Positions 11,293 to 23,689 are shown, counted from the stretch's first letter. The stretch is DNA of 64,000 nucleotides from Agapetus fuscipes (GCA_951799405.1 OX637338.1:5952001-6016000), one strand, 5' to 3'. The notes: a model not told the origin generated them from the sequence alone. Made by a program: numbers and translations.

Positions 11293-12439
11293 TCGTACAT
11301 GAAAATTAAATTATTATCAAAATGCAGCAATATTGTTTATCAATGTATTTTCTACACCCTTTTGCATGTTTAAGCATTCCTTTTAAAAAATGCCTGTGTA
11401 TTATGTGTACCCATTTACTTGTAATATACAATTCCTTTAGCTTAGTTACTGTTGGGAATCGCAATTGTTATGCATTTAGCTTTACATCGCATTGTGTATT
11501 CATGATTCCTTACATGAAGTGACCCATTTTGTGTGAAATTTACATGAACAGTACAAAAGTGCTTGCTGAAATGTGCAGTACACACACGTTCCCATGCCAT
11601 GCACTGATTTGCATGTATAATATGTGCTTTCCTTTTATTTGGAGTGCAAGTAAAATATAAACTAAAGACCTGTTTATATAATTTCAGCCGTAGTTTATTT
11701 GTACTTGTGTACAAATTTAAATCTGTCATTGTTTTATGTATATTTTATTTTAAATTATTTATATGTTTTGCGCTAGTGTTTGACTGATACAGGTGAATAC
11801 TATATTTTAAGTGTCAAAAAGGAACGTAAAGTTTTTGTGAGTACATTTAAATGAACAATTAGAATTAAAACATATTTTTCTTGTTGAAAAAATATTTTGT
11901 ACACTTTCGCAAAAAAAAAAAAATTTTTTTGACAAGAATATTTCAAATTTTTCTCGCAAGTGCTTTACAGAATTAGCTTTATTTTGGACTACTAAAACTG
12001 ACCAAGTTCAATTTTTCTCTGATTAATTCCTTCGTAATATTTGCATAAAATATAGAGAAAATTAACAGTGTTGCGAGTTAAGAATAACTTGTATTTAAGA
12101 GAAGTTAATCTCATTGTAAATAAATATTTCAATCTCTTTGAATTATTTTTTAATGATTGTGGATGAAATCAGGCATTTAAAAAAAAGCAATACCTAATCA
12201 CGGCTTAAACTGAACGTCAATAATAGCTTAAAGACTCTACACTATACAGCCTTCAAACTAATAAAATCAATATACATTGTTTTGTTTTTCTTTACAAAAT
12301 ACTTCCCAAATTTAAGCAATTCCGCTAACTTCAAATTGATCCATAAAAAGTGGAATTTTTCAAGATGATAACTAATGTTTCTTTTTTCAGTACGTTCAGT
12401 TTAAGCCGCGGGTCAATACATTTTAGGTTGAAATTGTAT
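11293..12439. other. AT-rich sequence, nothing recognised
   Basis: Short chance frames only; a homopolymer A run lies near 11910. Confidence 0.5.
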
Positions 12440-12700
12440 TTTAAATGTTATGAAGAATGACAGGGTTTGAGACATTGAGCTAAAATATTGATGGAGACAA
12501 AACTAAGCTGCGGCATTGTAACATACTATGAAGCTTACCTGTCAACCACAAAGTTGTCAAACCCCATGGAATACTTAACAATCAAATGGTAGATAAGCCA
12601 AACAAGTACTGAGGGTGAAATGTACCTTTTGCCTATTCACAGTGTGGTGAAACTCGGAGTATCTTTTTTCTCTTTCTATTTAATGACGTTTGGTTTCGGC
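12440..12700. repeat. Part of a longer dispersed repeat shared with 6.6-7.2 and 40.1-40.85 kb
   Basis: TAAAATATTGATGGAGACAA, ACCTGTCAACC, CTTTTGCCTATTCACAGTGT and TTCTCTTTCTA occur in the same order at all three loci. In the other two an inverted E repeat is included. The type is unknown. Confidence 0.55.
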
Positions 12701-12790
12701 TCTGCCATGCTATAGCTCAATGTTTGTGGATGACGCGTAGGTGTGAGGTACTCGGGCACGAGCATGTCTGTAGGGCTGTTGGTTGTGTAG

Positions 12791-12961
12791 CGGGGCCGCG
12801 GGTCGGGGTGCGCGCCCGCCCTCCCCGCCCTCTCCGCCCACGGCGTGGCTTCCTCGGGCAGCGCGGCGAGCCTCCTGGCGCCGCCCTCGGACGCCGAGCC
12901 CGCCCACCCGAGCGCCAGGGCGGACGCCCAAGAAGCCGACGACGCCTTCGACCAGTTCTGG
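12791..12961 (+). CDS. Possible GC-rich coding exon of unknown gene
   Basis: A sharply GC- and CpG-rich island in AT-rich surroundings. One frame is open from the TAG at 12788-12790 to the TGA at 12995-12997. It reads ALSAHGVASSGSAASLLAPP and then ADAQEADDAFDQFW, a composition typical of real protein. TGTGTAG just before 12791 could be a splice acceptor. The putative donor GTCTGT after 12961 is weak. No family is recognised. Other frames are also open because GC-rich DNA has few stops, so the coding call is tentative. Confidence 0.3.
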
Positions 12962-13146
12962 GTCTGTGGAACACAAAATTTCACCTGTGTGTCTTGATGT
13001 TGTGCTCCAAATACCCCGATAAGTTTTTTTTGGAGTTGGGAATGCCAAGTGTGATGCTGCTGATGAATAACATTTATCTGTGATCCAGTGATTTAAATAT
13101 TGCTAAACGTAAAAATTTATCTTACCTAAACATTGATATAACGAAT

Positions 13147-13563
13147 CTACACTAACCCTACACTTCAACTGAAGTGCTTGCCGTAAGGCCGGCCCCCTTA
13201 CTTGTTAAAATAAATAAGCTCAACGCGGCAAGAAGTGACACTATATGTGTGGCTTAGTTGCGTACACTAACTCCTCTTTTCAACTGAAGTGCTTGGCGTG
13301 AAGCCGGCCCGCGTACCTGTAAAAATACATATTCCCAGAATAGCCACATGCGACTCCTTTGGGGATAACGCAGGCAAGAAGTTACACTATATGTGTGGCT
13401 GAGCTGCGTTGAGTACACTAACTCCCCTTTTGAACTGAAGTGGTTGACGTGAGCCCGTCCCCTTGCCTGTAAAAAATACTATTTTCCGATTCGCCACATG
13501 CGACCCCTTCGGGGATAACGCAGACAAGAAGTTACACTATAAGTGTAGATAAGTTGCGTTTTA
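13147..13563 (+). repeat. Tandem array of three SINE-A tail units
   Basis: Three consecutive copies of the SINE-A 3' region, each starting near AACTGAAGTGCTTG(G/C)CGT and ending in AAGTTACACTATATGTGTGG-like sequence, occur at about 13147-13262, 13263-13412 and 13413-13563. No tRNA head is present. Confidence 0.8.
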
Positions 13564-13616
13564 CACGTAAATTTAAATAAGTAAAATCATTCATTTTTCA
13601 AATTTTTTCTACACAA

Positions 13617-13800
13617 GGTTGAAAGTTAATATAGCTATAAAGCACAGCAGCTACCAAAGATCCATCCAATCTTTCAGCGACTGTGTCTTGCTTGGTTCAT
13701 TAGCGCTTTCTATGACTACAAAAACGCTCACAGCGGACTCTTCAGTAGTGATGTACACGAATAGCGCTCACTGTATAATCATCCTGATTTTTTATTTAAA
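13617..13800 (+). mobile_element. SINE-B body fragment, diverged
   Basis: Segments resembling the SINE-B body are readable in order: AAAGATCCATCCAATC, TGTCTTGCTTGGTTCATTAG, then ATAGCGCTCACTGTATAATC. The tRNA head is missing. Confidence 0.55.
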
Positions 13801-16033
13801 AAATAAACTCATTGGTATCACATTAATACTTTGAGCTTTACAAAATGCAGTTTCTCGTGTAGCATTGTTTATTTTACTGGATCCATGGTGTTGAACATTT
13901 TTTTGTTACCTCATTCAATAACATTTAAAACTAACTGATATCCTTTTATTCACTTAAAATTAGCTTAACTTACTTAAATCCCTATTTTCTAAATTATAAT
14001 TTCACTGATTTGTAAGAGTAATAAAAATAATAAGACATGAATGTGTTATAGTATACAAAATACACACAACTTCACTCATTTTTTTTTTTACTTCAAACTG
14101 ATCATGTTATTTATCATAACAAAAAAAAAACACTTTACTGATGAAAAGATGTTCAACATGCTTTAAAATTTCAATATAAAAGCTTGGTTCCCGAAACATA
14201 TCAATGTTTTCTAATTGTTCTACGTATTGCCTTATAATTATTGTGTTCCTATTTTGGTGTTGTGTAAAATGTTCCTATTGTATATAAGATATATTTTACC
14301 TTAAAATACATGTATAAAGATCAGCATTTGAGCTTACATGAAACAAGCAAAGCATCGATTCAGTTACAGAAAAAAGATACATTTATGTCGAAGAAATTAC
14401 ATTTCATCAAATTAATTTACAGAAGAGAGTATCGCTATAATAATATTCGTCATTAGTTATTAACTCTATTTAAAAGGTAAGTGAAATAGTTTTTTAATAC
14501 TCCGACACATTTATTTTTGTTTTAATTTATTTACATTCATATAAAATTCGAATGTAAGTATCATCATTTAAATAATAATGTACTTTTCATTAAAAAAACA
14601 TTATGGATAACTTATTAATAGTAGGTACTTTGTGTTTTGTTTTTTTTTAAGTTAAAAAAAACACGAGTTCTTTTGCATTATTCTCATAATTTTTCGTACA
14701 TTTATTTGAATAACGATACTTACATTGGAAATGCTAAGAACTATATATTATTTTTTTTATAAAATCAGAAAATTTGTAAAATAAGGCATGAAAAAATTTC
14801 GCATGTTTTTTTTACTAATTGTAGCTTATTCATGTTGGTGACAAATTTTGTAGCTTTTTTTTTGATGTATGTATGTGTTGTAAATTATTGAATTTTTTAC
14901 ACAAAATTTTCGTGTGACAATTTTTTTGATTTAGGTTTTTCGCTTGCCCGAGCGCCGACGTTTTTCCAACCTGTATTTTGATATTGCGTACTTGTTCTGA
15001 AGCTTCTTCACCATATTACAAAAAATATTGAAGAAACTAAATCGGTCCCAAAAACTAACACTAAGAAATAAAGAAAAGTTGGAAATAATAAAGTATTTAT
15101 AAGAACGATAAAATTTAATAGGCTTGTTGTTAAAAAAACACATTAAATTTGGTTTCAGATGAATAATTTAAGTTTAAAAAATCGTCGTATAATTGTTGAT
15201 GTAAAATAAAAATGAAGACATCCTCAAATTATTCTAAAATACAATACTATTTATCCTTAGCTTACGTAGAAAATAATTTTTTAATTGTAAAAAATCATAG
15301 TACAATTACAATAAGGTCTATTTTACCATACTAGAAATATTTAATCTTATTATAGGAGACATTAATGCACCGTTACATTTTATTTTCATTTTTGTGATGA
15401 TTAAATCAAAGTTTCATGGGACAAATATTCAAGCGACACTGTAGTTGAACCAAAAAAAGTTGTTAGAGACATTGAATTAAGTGTCATATTCGCGTAAAAC
15501 GGAGATCGTTCCGTTGGCCATTATAGATTTCTTGATACGCTACACTCAAAGTGTAAAACTAAACGTTTAACTCAACCATAGCGTTTTATAAAAACGTATG
15601 CGTCTAAAAATTTCAACAGTGGGTGTTGTTTCAGTTTCGATATATTTCTTGGTGTACTCTATTTTTGCGTTTAAACTTTAAGTTGTACTTGTGTGACGAT
15701 TTGTCTTGAAATACGTAGAATTCTTCCGCCATTCCCACGTTCTGTGTCCATCTCACACAAGAACAAAATGTTGACCTTTACTAGTGACGTCTTGTGTTTT
15801 TTAATTATGCAAATAAAATTTCGTTCCATTTTTTTTTCTACTTGCATCCTGCAAATAGCCTTTTATTAATTTGATTTTTAATTTGTTTAATGTTGGTGTT
15901 GGCCATGCCCTTGAAGTGTTATGTTTTTTAAAATTATTTGTACTTATTAAAGACCACTGAAGACGCTCACAAAAACAAGTCAATTTACTGTCATAACTGT
16001 AATCAATATGTATGCAATACTATGACAATCATT
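13801..16033. other. Very AT-rich spacer
   Basis: Apart from the worn MITE at 15540-15690, nothing is recognised. The minus-strand frame at 14931-15143 is lysine/phenylalanine-rich and looks like chance. Confidence 0.5.
15540..15690. repeat. Diverged MITE of the AAACGTTTAACTCAACC group
   Basis: AACTAAACGTTTAACTCAAC with AGCGTTTTATAAAAACG resembles sequence at 7640-7700; the distal end has CTTTAAGTTGTACTTGTG. The ends are imprecise. Confidence 0.4.
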
Positions 16034-18553
16034 CGCTCCCCCAGTTCTTGTTTACCGTATACGCCAATCTTGTCAAATATGACTTTTTCATGCAGTTGTC
16101 TTAAGAATAAAATTCTACACAATCTGAGCTAAGAAAAACCGTAAAACTCGATAATATGAGAGTTCTTTTAAACATTTTTTAAATACATTTCTTGTTTTCA
16201 TAAGACACATTGGTCCAGTACACATTAAGGCGGGCCACTGATGTATGAGAAAAAAATAATTACGCTGAATTTTAATCTAAGAGTGAAATTATGTTGCTAA
16301 ATGACGTAATTTTATTGTACAGAAAGTTTCATTAGAATCAAACAACAACTTTTGTCTCCAAATCGACATTGAAATAATGAGAAATTGAAAAAAAACACAA
16401 AAAAAATATTTTTACATACTGACTTTAAACACGATTTTTGAATTTTATTTCTCATGTAAAACAAATGTTTAAGCTGTAAAACAACACATTTGAGAGAAAG
16501 AAGTAATTTACAGACTTAAACAGAAAGTACAATTTTGTTATTGATAACGTAAAAAAATCCGTTTTTTTCGAATTTTGGCCTAACACTGCAAGACGTTATT
16601 TTAGGTTAAATAATCTAATGTTGATTTAAAAAAAAAACGTTGCACAGACTTTTGTGTTGTTCTTCAAAGACATTTTGCTGATGCAGATTGACAAACGCAG
16701 ATGAGATAGATCCATTTGCCCACCGTGTGCTGTGAAAAAAATGAGATCTCCATCAGATATCTTTTGAGATGTTTGTGGTTCAGATGTATTTTTCTGCCAA
16801 TTTGTAATACCACAGTAAGTTGCAACAACAAGGTTAATTCATGGAACTTGTAAGAGTCAATTTCTCTACCTTGCATGTTACGAATTTTTAGAATCTTACG
16901 TGTATCTGTGAGGAGTTCACTTAGGAGATTCGTAACTTCACCATCAGTAAGTTTTTTGAATGAGCAAAGCAACTATTTTTTCACTTGGCGCAATCAATTA
17001 TCATTTTAGGTTCTCCTGATGAATATTTTTAATTTAAATAAACTTCAGTAAATGTCGGAAACCATCTTTGCAATAGGATGGCACTTACAAATATCATAAA
17101 TGTAACTAAACATAGTTAAACTGAAAAGTAATCATTATTTTTGAGTATATGTATGTACTTTAAGAAGGTTACTGCTAAAAAAATAAGACATATTATTAGA
17201 AACTAAGCTAGAGCGTATGCTTGAACAACATAATTTGCAAATTAATAAGTTTTTTAAGGGATCCTAAGCTCTATAGCTCGCGAAATCCAACAAGCATAGG
17301 ATTTTTTTCCGGGTGTTTTATGGGCTAAATTTTTTAAAATATCTCAATGTTTTCTAAGACAAACTTGTATAGATATAATTGATCTGTACTTAAATCTTGT
17401 GCGAATAAATCATATGGGTATTAAGGTTTTTTTGAAAACTAATTGAATGTTTCACATTTGATATCATGCAGAACTTCTGAAGTTATGAGTGCTGCCACTT
17501 TTCCCAAAACTCAATACCTGTAGAAAGTTTTTGCCAATGTAGAAACATCCAGTAAGCCTTTTTTTAGAAGTTGGCGATGCAGCTTTGGAAATGATTCTTG
17601 TGAGACTGGCTGTGGAGATATACATACTCAATGATGATGGTGTTTTATGTTATTTTAAGATTTAGGCGTGTTCTTTTACTATCAATGTATTTTGGTTTGA
17701 TTATCTAAGCTTTTTTACGTAGATTCTTTTTTCTATAATTTCTTAGTTACTTTATAACGACTATGGCTGTATTTCCAATAATAATTTTCCCTGATGTTTG
17801 CTATTTAGTTAGGAAGCTTCACTCTTGTGCGAACACTCCGCAATCTCTATGAAAGGCGCATTGAATTTTTTCTTTACATTTACAGGAGAATAAATGTAAA
17901 ACAGCACATTATTCATCATCTTCATCATAAGCTCAACAGTCTTGGGTGCGTTTTTTAAACAATATCAGTTGTTTTTGGAGTTTTGGGCGTTTTTTCGTGA
18001 TTTTCAAACCATTTCTTGTCCAGTTGTGCAATTACATTCCTGCTTTAAAGATACATTTCATGACACTACATGCTTTCTAAAAGAATAAAACAAATTTTAC
18101 CATTCACAGGGCATTGAAATAAGTTTCGTATTCAATTCATAGTGACAACGCGCGGTCACAAATTCTTTGCAAAATAGTGAAATTCGACGCTCTCTCTACC
18201 CCTCCTACTGCTTATTTAGTGAAATAATAATTTGTTTATTTGTACTATTGTATGCACAAAAATATAGAAATTTCCGTAAAATCTCAATTCCTTCTTGTAT
18301 TATTAGCCCTCATGAAAAATGATAAAAATGGCATTTTTTCAAAACTTTGAGGCCGATTTGGAGACAGATGATTAATACTTTTACGCAATTTTATTTTACA
18401 CACGTAATTTGAACTTCATTTGGCAACATATTCTCACTATTAGATGATTATTATCCAAAAAAAAAAAAATCGGCCCTCCTTAGTACACATGCAAACATTG
18501 CTCATGTAAAATTTTCTCAATGGCGTATACGGCAAACAAGAACTAAGGCAGCG
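16034..18553. mobile_element. Second copy of the 4-bp-TSD MITE, split by a 2.26-kb element
   Basis: Left part 16034-16225 and right part 18491-18553 match the MITE at 3209-3463 and are flanked by CATT on both sides. A larger element separates them. Confidence 0.85.
16226..18482. mobile_element. 2257-bp DNA transposon (hAT- or P-like) nested in a MITE
   Basis: The ends TAAGGCGGGCC and, inverted, TAAGGAGGGCC are flanked by a perfect 8-bp duplication GTACACAT (16218-16225 and 18483-18490). Inverted similarity between the ends continues patchily for about 145 bp, for example TCTCCAAATCG on both arms. An 8-bp duplication fits hAT or P superfamilies. The only longer frame is 102 codons on the minus strand (16664-16972, containing ILKIRNMQGREIDSYKFHEL), which may be a decayed transposase piece; I do not recognise it. 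Confidence 0.8.
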
Positions 18554-18604
18554 CATTGTAAATATTTTTATTAAAAAGTAATTTAAGCCCTCTACTTATA
18601 GGTT

Positions 18605-18860
18605 CCTTGACTTATAGGTTGTTATGCGGCTGACCACCCATACTGTAAAAAATTGGTTCACTTTGCCAATGTCACCCCTGTTTCAGGGAAGGACGGCAAG
18701 AGTTGCAAGGCTAATGCTCATTTGAGATTGGGTTTTTATATTGTAGGTCCACATGCGGCATGTGTTAGCGCGAAATTATGTATATCTGCTTGTGGGAATG
18801 CATTTAATATAAATCTTAAATGATATATATCTTTGCAGCTTAGATTAGATTAGATTAGAT
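18605..18860 (+). repeat. E repeat, full length (GATTA tail)
   Basis: GGTTGTTATGCGGCTGACC near the 5' end and TTTGCAGCTTAGATTAGATT at the 3' end define the GATTA-tail subtype. Confidence 0.9.
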
Positions 18861-20778
18861 ATCCTATGGGATGTGATTATAATTGTCATTTATTTAGAAT
18901 TACTTTCTTGTTTTTTAATCACCTTTTAATTATTTTTGTTGAAATCTTTCGATATGTGATTGCCAAAAAAACTCAATTATCCTAAGTTGAAGTCACCCAG
19001 AATCCTTTCCGTCTTTTAGGAGGTCCTGAAGCTAGGCGTTGGCCAATTGGTATCACTTTAGTTTCGATGTGTGCTTCTTTCAGTCTTTCATGACTGTTTC
19101 TGAAAACATGATCTCTCTACAATCGCCTTCTAGATCTGCTACATCTCATTACGTGTTCTATTTCACAGACTTTTCTTTTGTGGTTATTTTTGATGCTATC
19201 TCACAATGTAGTTTTTCTTAGAACTTTTATGTAACGCAACTAAGCTACACATATAGTGTAACTTCTTGCCGCGTTATCCCCGAAGGGGTCGCATGTGGCG
19301 AGTTGAACCTATAACAATAAATTCAATTGATATAGATTTTTTACAGCACAGAAATACAATTCAAAAATTTAAAGTGATTCCATGAAAAATACTCTTATTT
19401 ATTGTATTGTGACTTATTCTATGGACAAGAAAAAATAATCTAAGCAAAAATAATCCTCGTAGGTCTACGCGTTAGTCGTAGAGACTTGTTGTGCAAAAAA
19501 TTTAGTCTAGAATAATTTATTTGATTTTTCTATAATAATTTAATGTAACTTTATGCAGTGACTTATAAAAGACATCGCTCACCTCCGATTCAGGCAATAA
19601 TTTAACATTTAATGTCTATGCGATGTCAGAGATACTAAGTTATTATATTTTTGGCAAACAAGTTACTGTAGCTTTGTACCGGCATAATGGACTACTAAAA
19701 CTAATAATATATGTTTTTTTTTAAATTGAATAAAAAAATGCATCGATTTTATTTTACAAAATAAACGCAGTTGACGGGGTTCAATTAAAAATGTTTTTAG
19801 TTTTTTTTATGGTTTTCTAAAAAAATCCTAGTTTATCAATGTTTTTAATTAGCCACACAAAAAAAAAACAAAACTTATCAACTGATGTTAAAAAATGGTG
19901 GTTTTTATTATTGCGTTGCCATTAGAAATGTATATGACTACAAAAATACCAAAATCATTAACCCACAAAAATAGTAAAACACGAGGCATGTACAGTAGCT
20001 GGCAAATGGAGGAAAAAATGTCACTTGGCAATGTGTTGTAAATATGTTATTTATCGGCGATGTAAGATGGCCGCAAATGCCACACGGACCGCAATGTCGG
20101 AATAGCCGAATTCGTATTTGAAATGAGGTGTGTGTAGGTAAGTATTTACGTGACCAGAGAATAATGACACTATTATCTGCCCACGTAACTTGTTTATGAC
20201 TATTTGGCGTACTCAATATGTATGGGTGCCACAGATAAATAGCCAAGAAAAACATACACTCAATTTCGAGTAATTCAATCGAGAAAAAATCCTTAACTTC
20301 GCCAATTTAATGTCATTATAAGGAGCAATTTCATACTGTTTCATGTTTTGTTTTTTGGGGATGATTAATTATTTTCTCTGCATTGGAGTCGATACGGATT
20401 TTCCAAAATGTTTTTATTCAGCTTGCAAACGTTACACATCTCTGTAACAAGTTCGTGTTTGTCTAAGCAAGGTCGTGTGCCGTCACAACTACTGTGCCTT
20501 TGTCTAACATAGACCCATCTTCCCAGAGGGTATATTCGGAGTCTCTTTACGTGTTTTTTAGAAACTTTAATCGGCTAGCCGCTAGGGGATGCTAACACAT
20601 TTGATTACATATTTGTTACAATATGAAGGACAAAATTCCAAGGAATAATGAATGTAGTTCATTAAAAATCGATTGGAATTGTATCCACTTTTTTTTAAGC
20701 TTTTAAGGGGTAATTTTAAATAAGAAGTTTTAGTAGATTCATTTTACTACCTTAATGAAAAGTGAAGGCAAATCTCTG
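18861..20778. other. AT-rich sequence with one SINE-A tail
   Basis: No gene recognised. The 105-codon minus-strand frame at 19938-20255 has hydrophobic runs but no recognised motif and is left unassigned. Confidence 0.45.
19228..19312 (-). mobile_element. SINE-A tail fragment, inverted
   Basis: Only the 3' part is present: AAGCTACACATATAGTGTAA, then the CGCGTTATCCCCGAAGGGGT segment and GAACCTAT. The tRNA head is missing. Confidence 0.75.
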
Positions 20779-21026
20779 ACTTGGCTTATAGTTTGGTATG
20801 AGACTGACCATCCATACTGTAAAAAATGGTTCACTTTGCCAATGTCACCCCTGTTTTTAGGGAAGGTCGGTTAAAGTTGCAGGGTGTATGTTCATTTGAG
20901 GTTTGGATTATAATTTGTAAGTACACATGTAGCATTTGTTAGCACGAACTTATACTGTTTGTGGGAATGCATTCAATATGAATTTTCGATGTTAGTATAT
21001 CTTTGCAACTTAGATTATAGATTATA
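20779..21026 (+). repeat. E repeat, GATTATA-tail subtype
   Basis: The diverged start ACTTGGCTTATAGTTTGGTA, a body with GTAAGTACACATGTAGCATT and the GATTATAG tail are readable. Confidence 0.85.
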
Positions 21027-21344
21027 GTGAAGGCATATTTAAAAGAATGTGTGTTTTATATCATGCGCGGTCATCGGCCACGAGAATTATCATTCTCGTT
21101 GAACTTTTTCTTCACAGAGAATTTAAGTGATATTTTTTTTATCGCAAGATGGCTTCTGGTCGAGCAAGGCAATTAAAAAGTTTAGTAACTATTTGAAATC
21201 ATTCTGATTGGTCCATTCGAGATTATCACATTTAAAGTATGTGCGTGCTTTATGGGATACCACTTGTATTCACAAACAATTCTGTGAGAAGTCACAATGC
21301 TACGTAAGAATTCTAAGCGAATGGTTGGTGGTATGAAATCTATT

Positions 21345-21600
21345 ATACAAGCTGCAAAGATATATTAAAATTTAAGATTCATATTTGATACATAACCAAG
21401 AGCAGAAACGTGTTAGTTCACGCTTGCATTTAATGGTGCATGTATACTTATTTATCATTAAAAAAGCAACTGCAAATCTCAACTGAAGATAAGCCCTGCA
21501 ATTCATGTCGCCCTTGCCTGAAACAGGAGTGACAGTAGAAAAGTGAATCATTTCTTACAGTCTCGATGGTCAACGTAGTATTAATGTATGATACAAGGAA
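21345..21600 (-). repeat. E repeat, old and diverged, inverted
   Basis: CAAGCTGCAAAGATATATTA, the GCCTGAAACAGGAGTGACAG hairpin region and ATGGTCAACGT keep E order, but both ends are worn. Confidence 0.65.
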
Positions 21601-21800
21601 CAAAAAATAATAATAAAAATTTAAGTTCCCTCACGAAGAGCTTACAAGAGCTTAGTCTTTTTTTGTAAGGTATAGCGTGGAAACGACTTTATCATGTATT
21701 TGAATTAAGAAAAGAATTGTACTCGTATTAAAAATTGTTCTATAAAAGAAGTCCTGGAAATATAATGGAACAATTATTAATATGATTATTTTTAGATTAT

Positions 21801-22046
21801 ATGGAGAGAATGAATGAGGAAAGACTGACGAAGAAAGTATATGTTGGTAGAATAGATGGATGTCGTGGTAGAGGAAGACCGAGAAAGGTATGGATGGACC
21901 AAATATCCGAAATTGCGAACGAATGGAATATCCAGAGTCATAATAAAAGGAGAACCTGTATGAAGAAGGTTATGACTCTGGAGGAAATGAAAGAAGTGTG
22001 TAAGGACAGAAAGAAATGGCGGTTAATCTGTGATGTTGACGGCTAG
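21801..22046 (+). pseudogene. LINE reverse transcriptase C-terminal remnant upstream of an E repeat
   Basis: An 81-residue frame contains MNEERLTKKVYVGRIDGCRGRGRPRKVWMDQI and ends KEVCKDRKKWRLICDVDG. The RGRGRPR...W block followed by VCKDRxxWR is the usual C-terminal end of insect non-LTR reverse transcriptases. The upstream RT core is absent, so the copy is 5'-truncated. A spacer of about 100 bp separates the stop from an E repeat at 22144; the same arrangement recurs at 63660-64000. Confidence 0.75.
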
Positions 22047-22143
22047 GGTTTTTAAATTAAAATTTCTTTTCTGTTAGTTTTTGATGTCCATACATATGTA
22101 TTATAATTTAGTGATTTTAAAAATGTAATTTGTCATGTATGTT

Positions 22144-22394
22144 CCTTGACTTATAGGTTGGTATGCGGCTGACCACCCATACTGTGAAAATATGGTTCAC
22201 TTTGCCAATGTCACCTCTGTCTCAGGGAAGGACGGCAAGAGTTGCAGGGCTTATGTTCATTTGAGATGGGTTCTTATAATGAAGGTCCACATGCGGCATG
22301 TGTTAGCGGGAAATTATACATGTCTGCTTGTGGGAATGCATTTATTATAAATCTTAAATGGTATATATCCTTGCAGCTTAGATTAGATTAGATT
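22144..22394 (+). repeat. E repeat attached to LINE 3' UTR
   Basis: Full length, GATTA tail; lies ~100 bp downstream of the LINE RT stop at 22044-22046 with the same spacer as at 63.7 kb. Confidence 0.9.
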
Positions 22395-23689
22395 CTTTAA
22401 AATTTAAAAGCTTCAACCTCCAACATTACAGATCGAACGCCACAAAAGCGTAACACGCAAGCACCAATCAGATGCTAAGAATTCACGCATAGCATTGTTA
22501 TGTTTCATAGTATGGTTTGTGAATAACAGTGTGGAATCCTTCTCTGTCTCTCTTCCACACAGACTATATCCATCTCATAGTTACATAGACTCGTAAGTGC
22601 CATCGGTTAAAATAAAATGAACATTTTTTTTTGCACGGATATTAATTTCAAATCCATTTGCATATTATTATAAATCCAAAATTCAGTCGAAAAGTTCACG
22701 TTATATAAAACGATGCCATTATTTTTACCGGTTTTCTAGCACGGTATGTATGTTTGTCTGGTTGGTACTGGCTAAGCATTACCATGTCATTTATTTTATG
22801 AAAGCAGTGACCCCAAAATTCAACACAGAATGTTTTTTTTTTATGTTTGTTATTTCTTTTACTTCAATAAATTTTAAGTTGACTGCTGCTTTTGCATCTT
22901 TGATTTTTCCATTTATTTGAAAATCTTTAACAATCACATATTTTTTTCTTGTATAGTGAATATGCTTATTCTGATGCATGTACGTAAAAATGAGTATATA
23001 GGTAGGTACTTATTGCGTATTTTTATGCAGTTTCCAGATATCCTTTTTTTTTGCATTTAAATATTTTCCTGGAGTAACATTTACGAATTTTATGAATGCA
23101 TCCCCTTAGTGTAAAATAATATTTTCTCATTTTTAAATTATCAAAGAAAGAACTTATTTCTTATAAACAAAAAATACTTATGTGTTTATAGGGTGACTTT
23201 ATCAATGATTTAGTCCCTGAAATTAATGAAAAAATCGTAAACTGGAATTGAAAAATAAAAATATTTAGGGTGAAATAAACATATTTCTTGTTGCACAATT
23301 AGTATCTTCACTTTTGTTATCTTTACTTCAAGAAACAAGTACGTACTTATCAGTAACAAGATACTAATTACGGGGAAATATTCTAACACTAAAAGTGAAA
23401 CATTGTCTGATCATTATTGTTGGGGGTAATTGATATTTAATGAAGGGTTAACGTATTGTTACTGAAGCAACTGCGTACATCGTGTAATCAGTAATTATAT
23501 TCTAATTGTGTATTACGCACAAAAAAAACATTAAAGTTTTGTGTTTCAATTCTTAGATAACAATGAAATATTGTGCTTTAAAATTAGGTGTATGGTCAAC
23601 AAATAACATAATTTATATATTTTTTCTAATTTCGATTTTTTTTATTTGAAAAATCTCAATTTGTTACCCGGGACAGGAAGAAGTTTGCA
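22395..23689. other. AT-rich sequence, nothing recognised
   Basis: No repeat copy or supported frame between the E repeat and the next LINE fragment. Confidence 0.5.

Noticed and set aside
12676..13083. Several overlapping frames of 79-119 codons on both strands
   Set aside because: GC-rich sequence gives long frames in all phases; only one phase has balanced composition and is kept as a tentative exon.
16664..16972. 102-codon minus-strand frame called as transposase
   Set aside because: No DDE/DDD or dimerisation motif could be recognised; noted only as a possible decayed piece.
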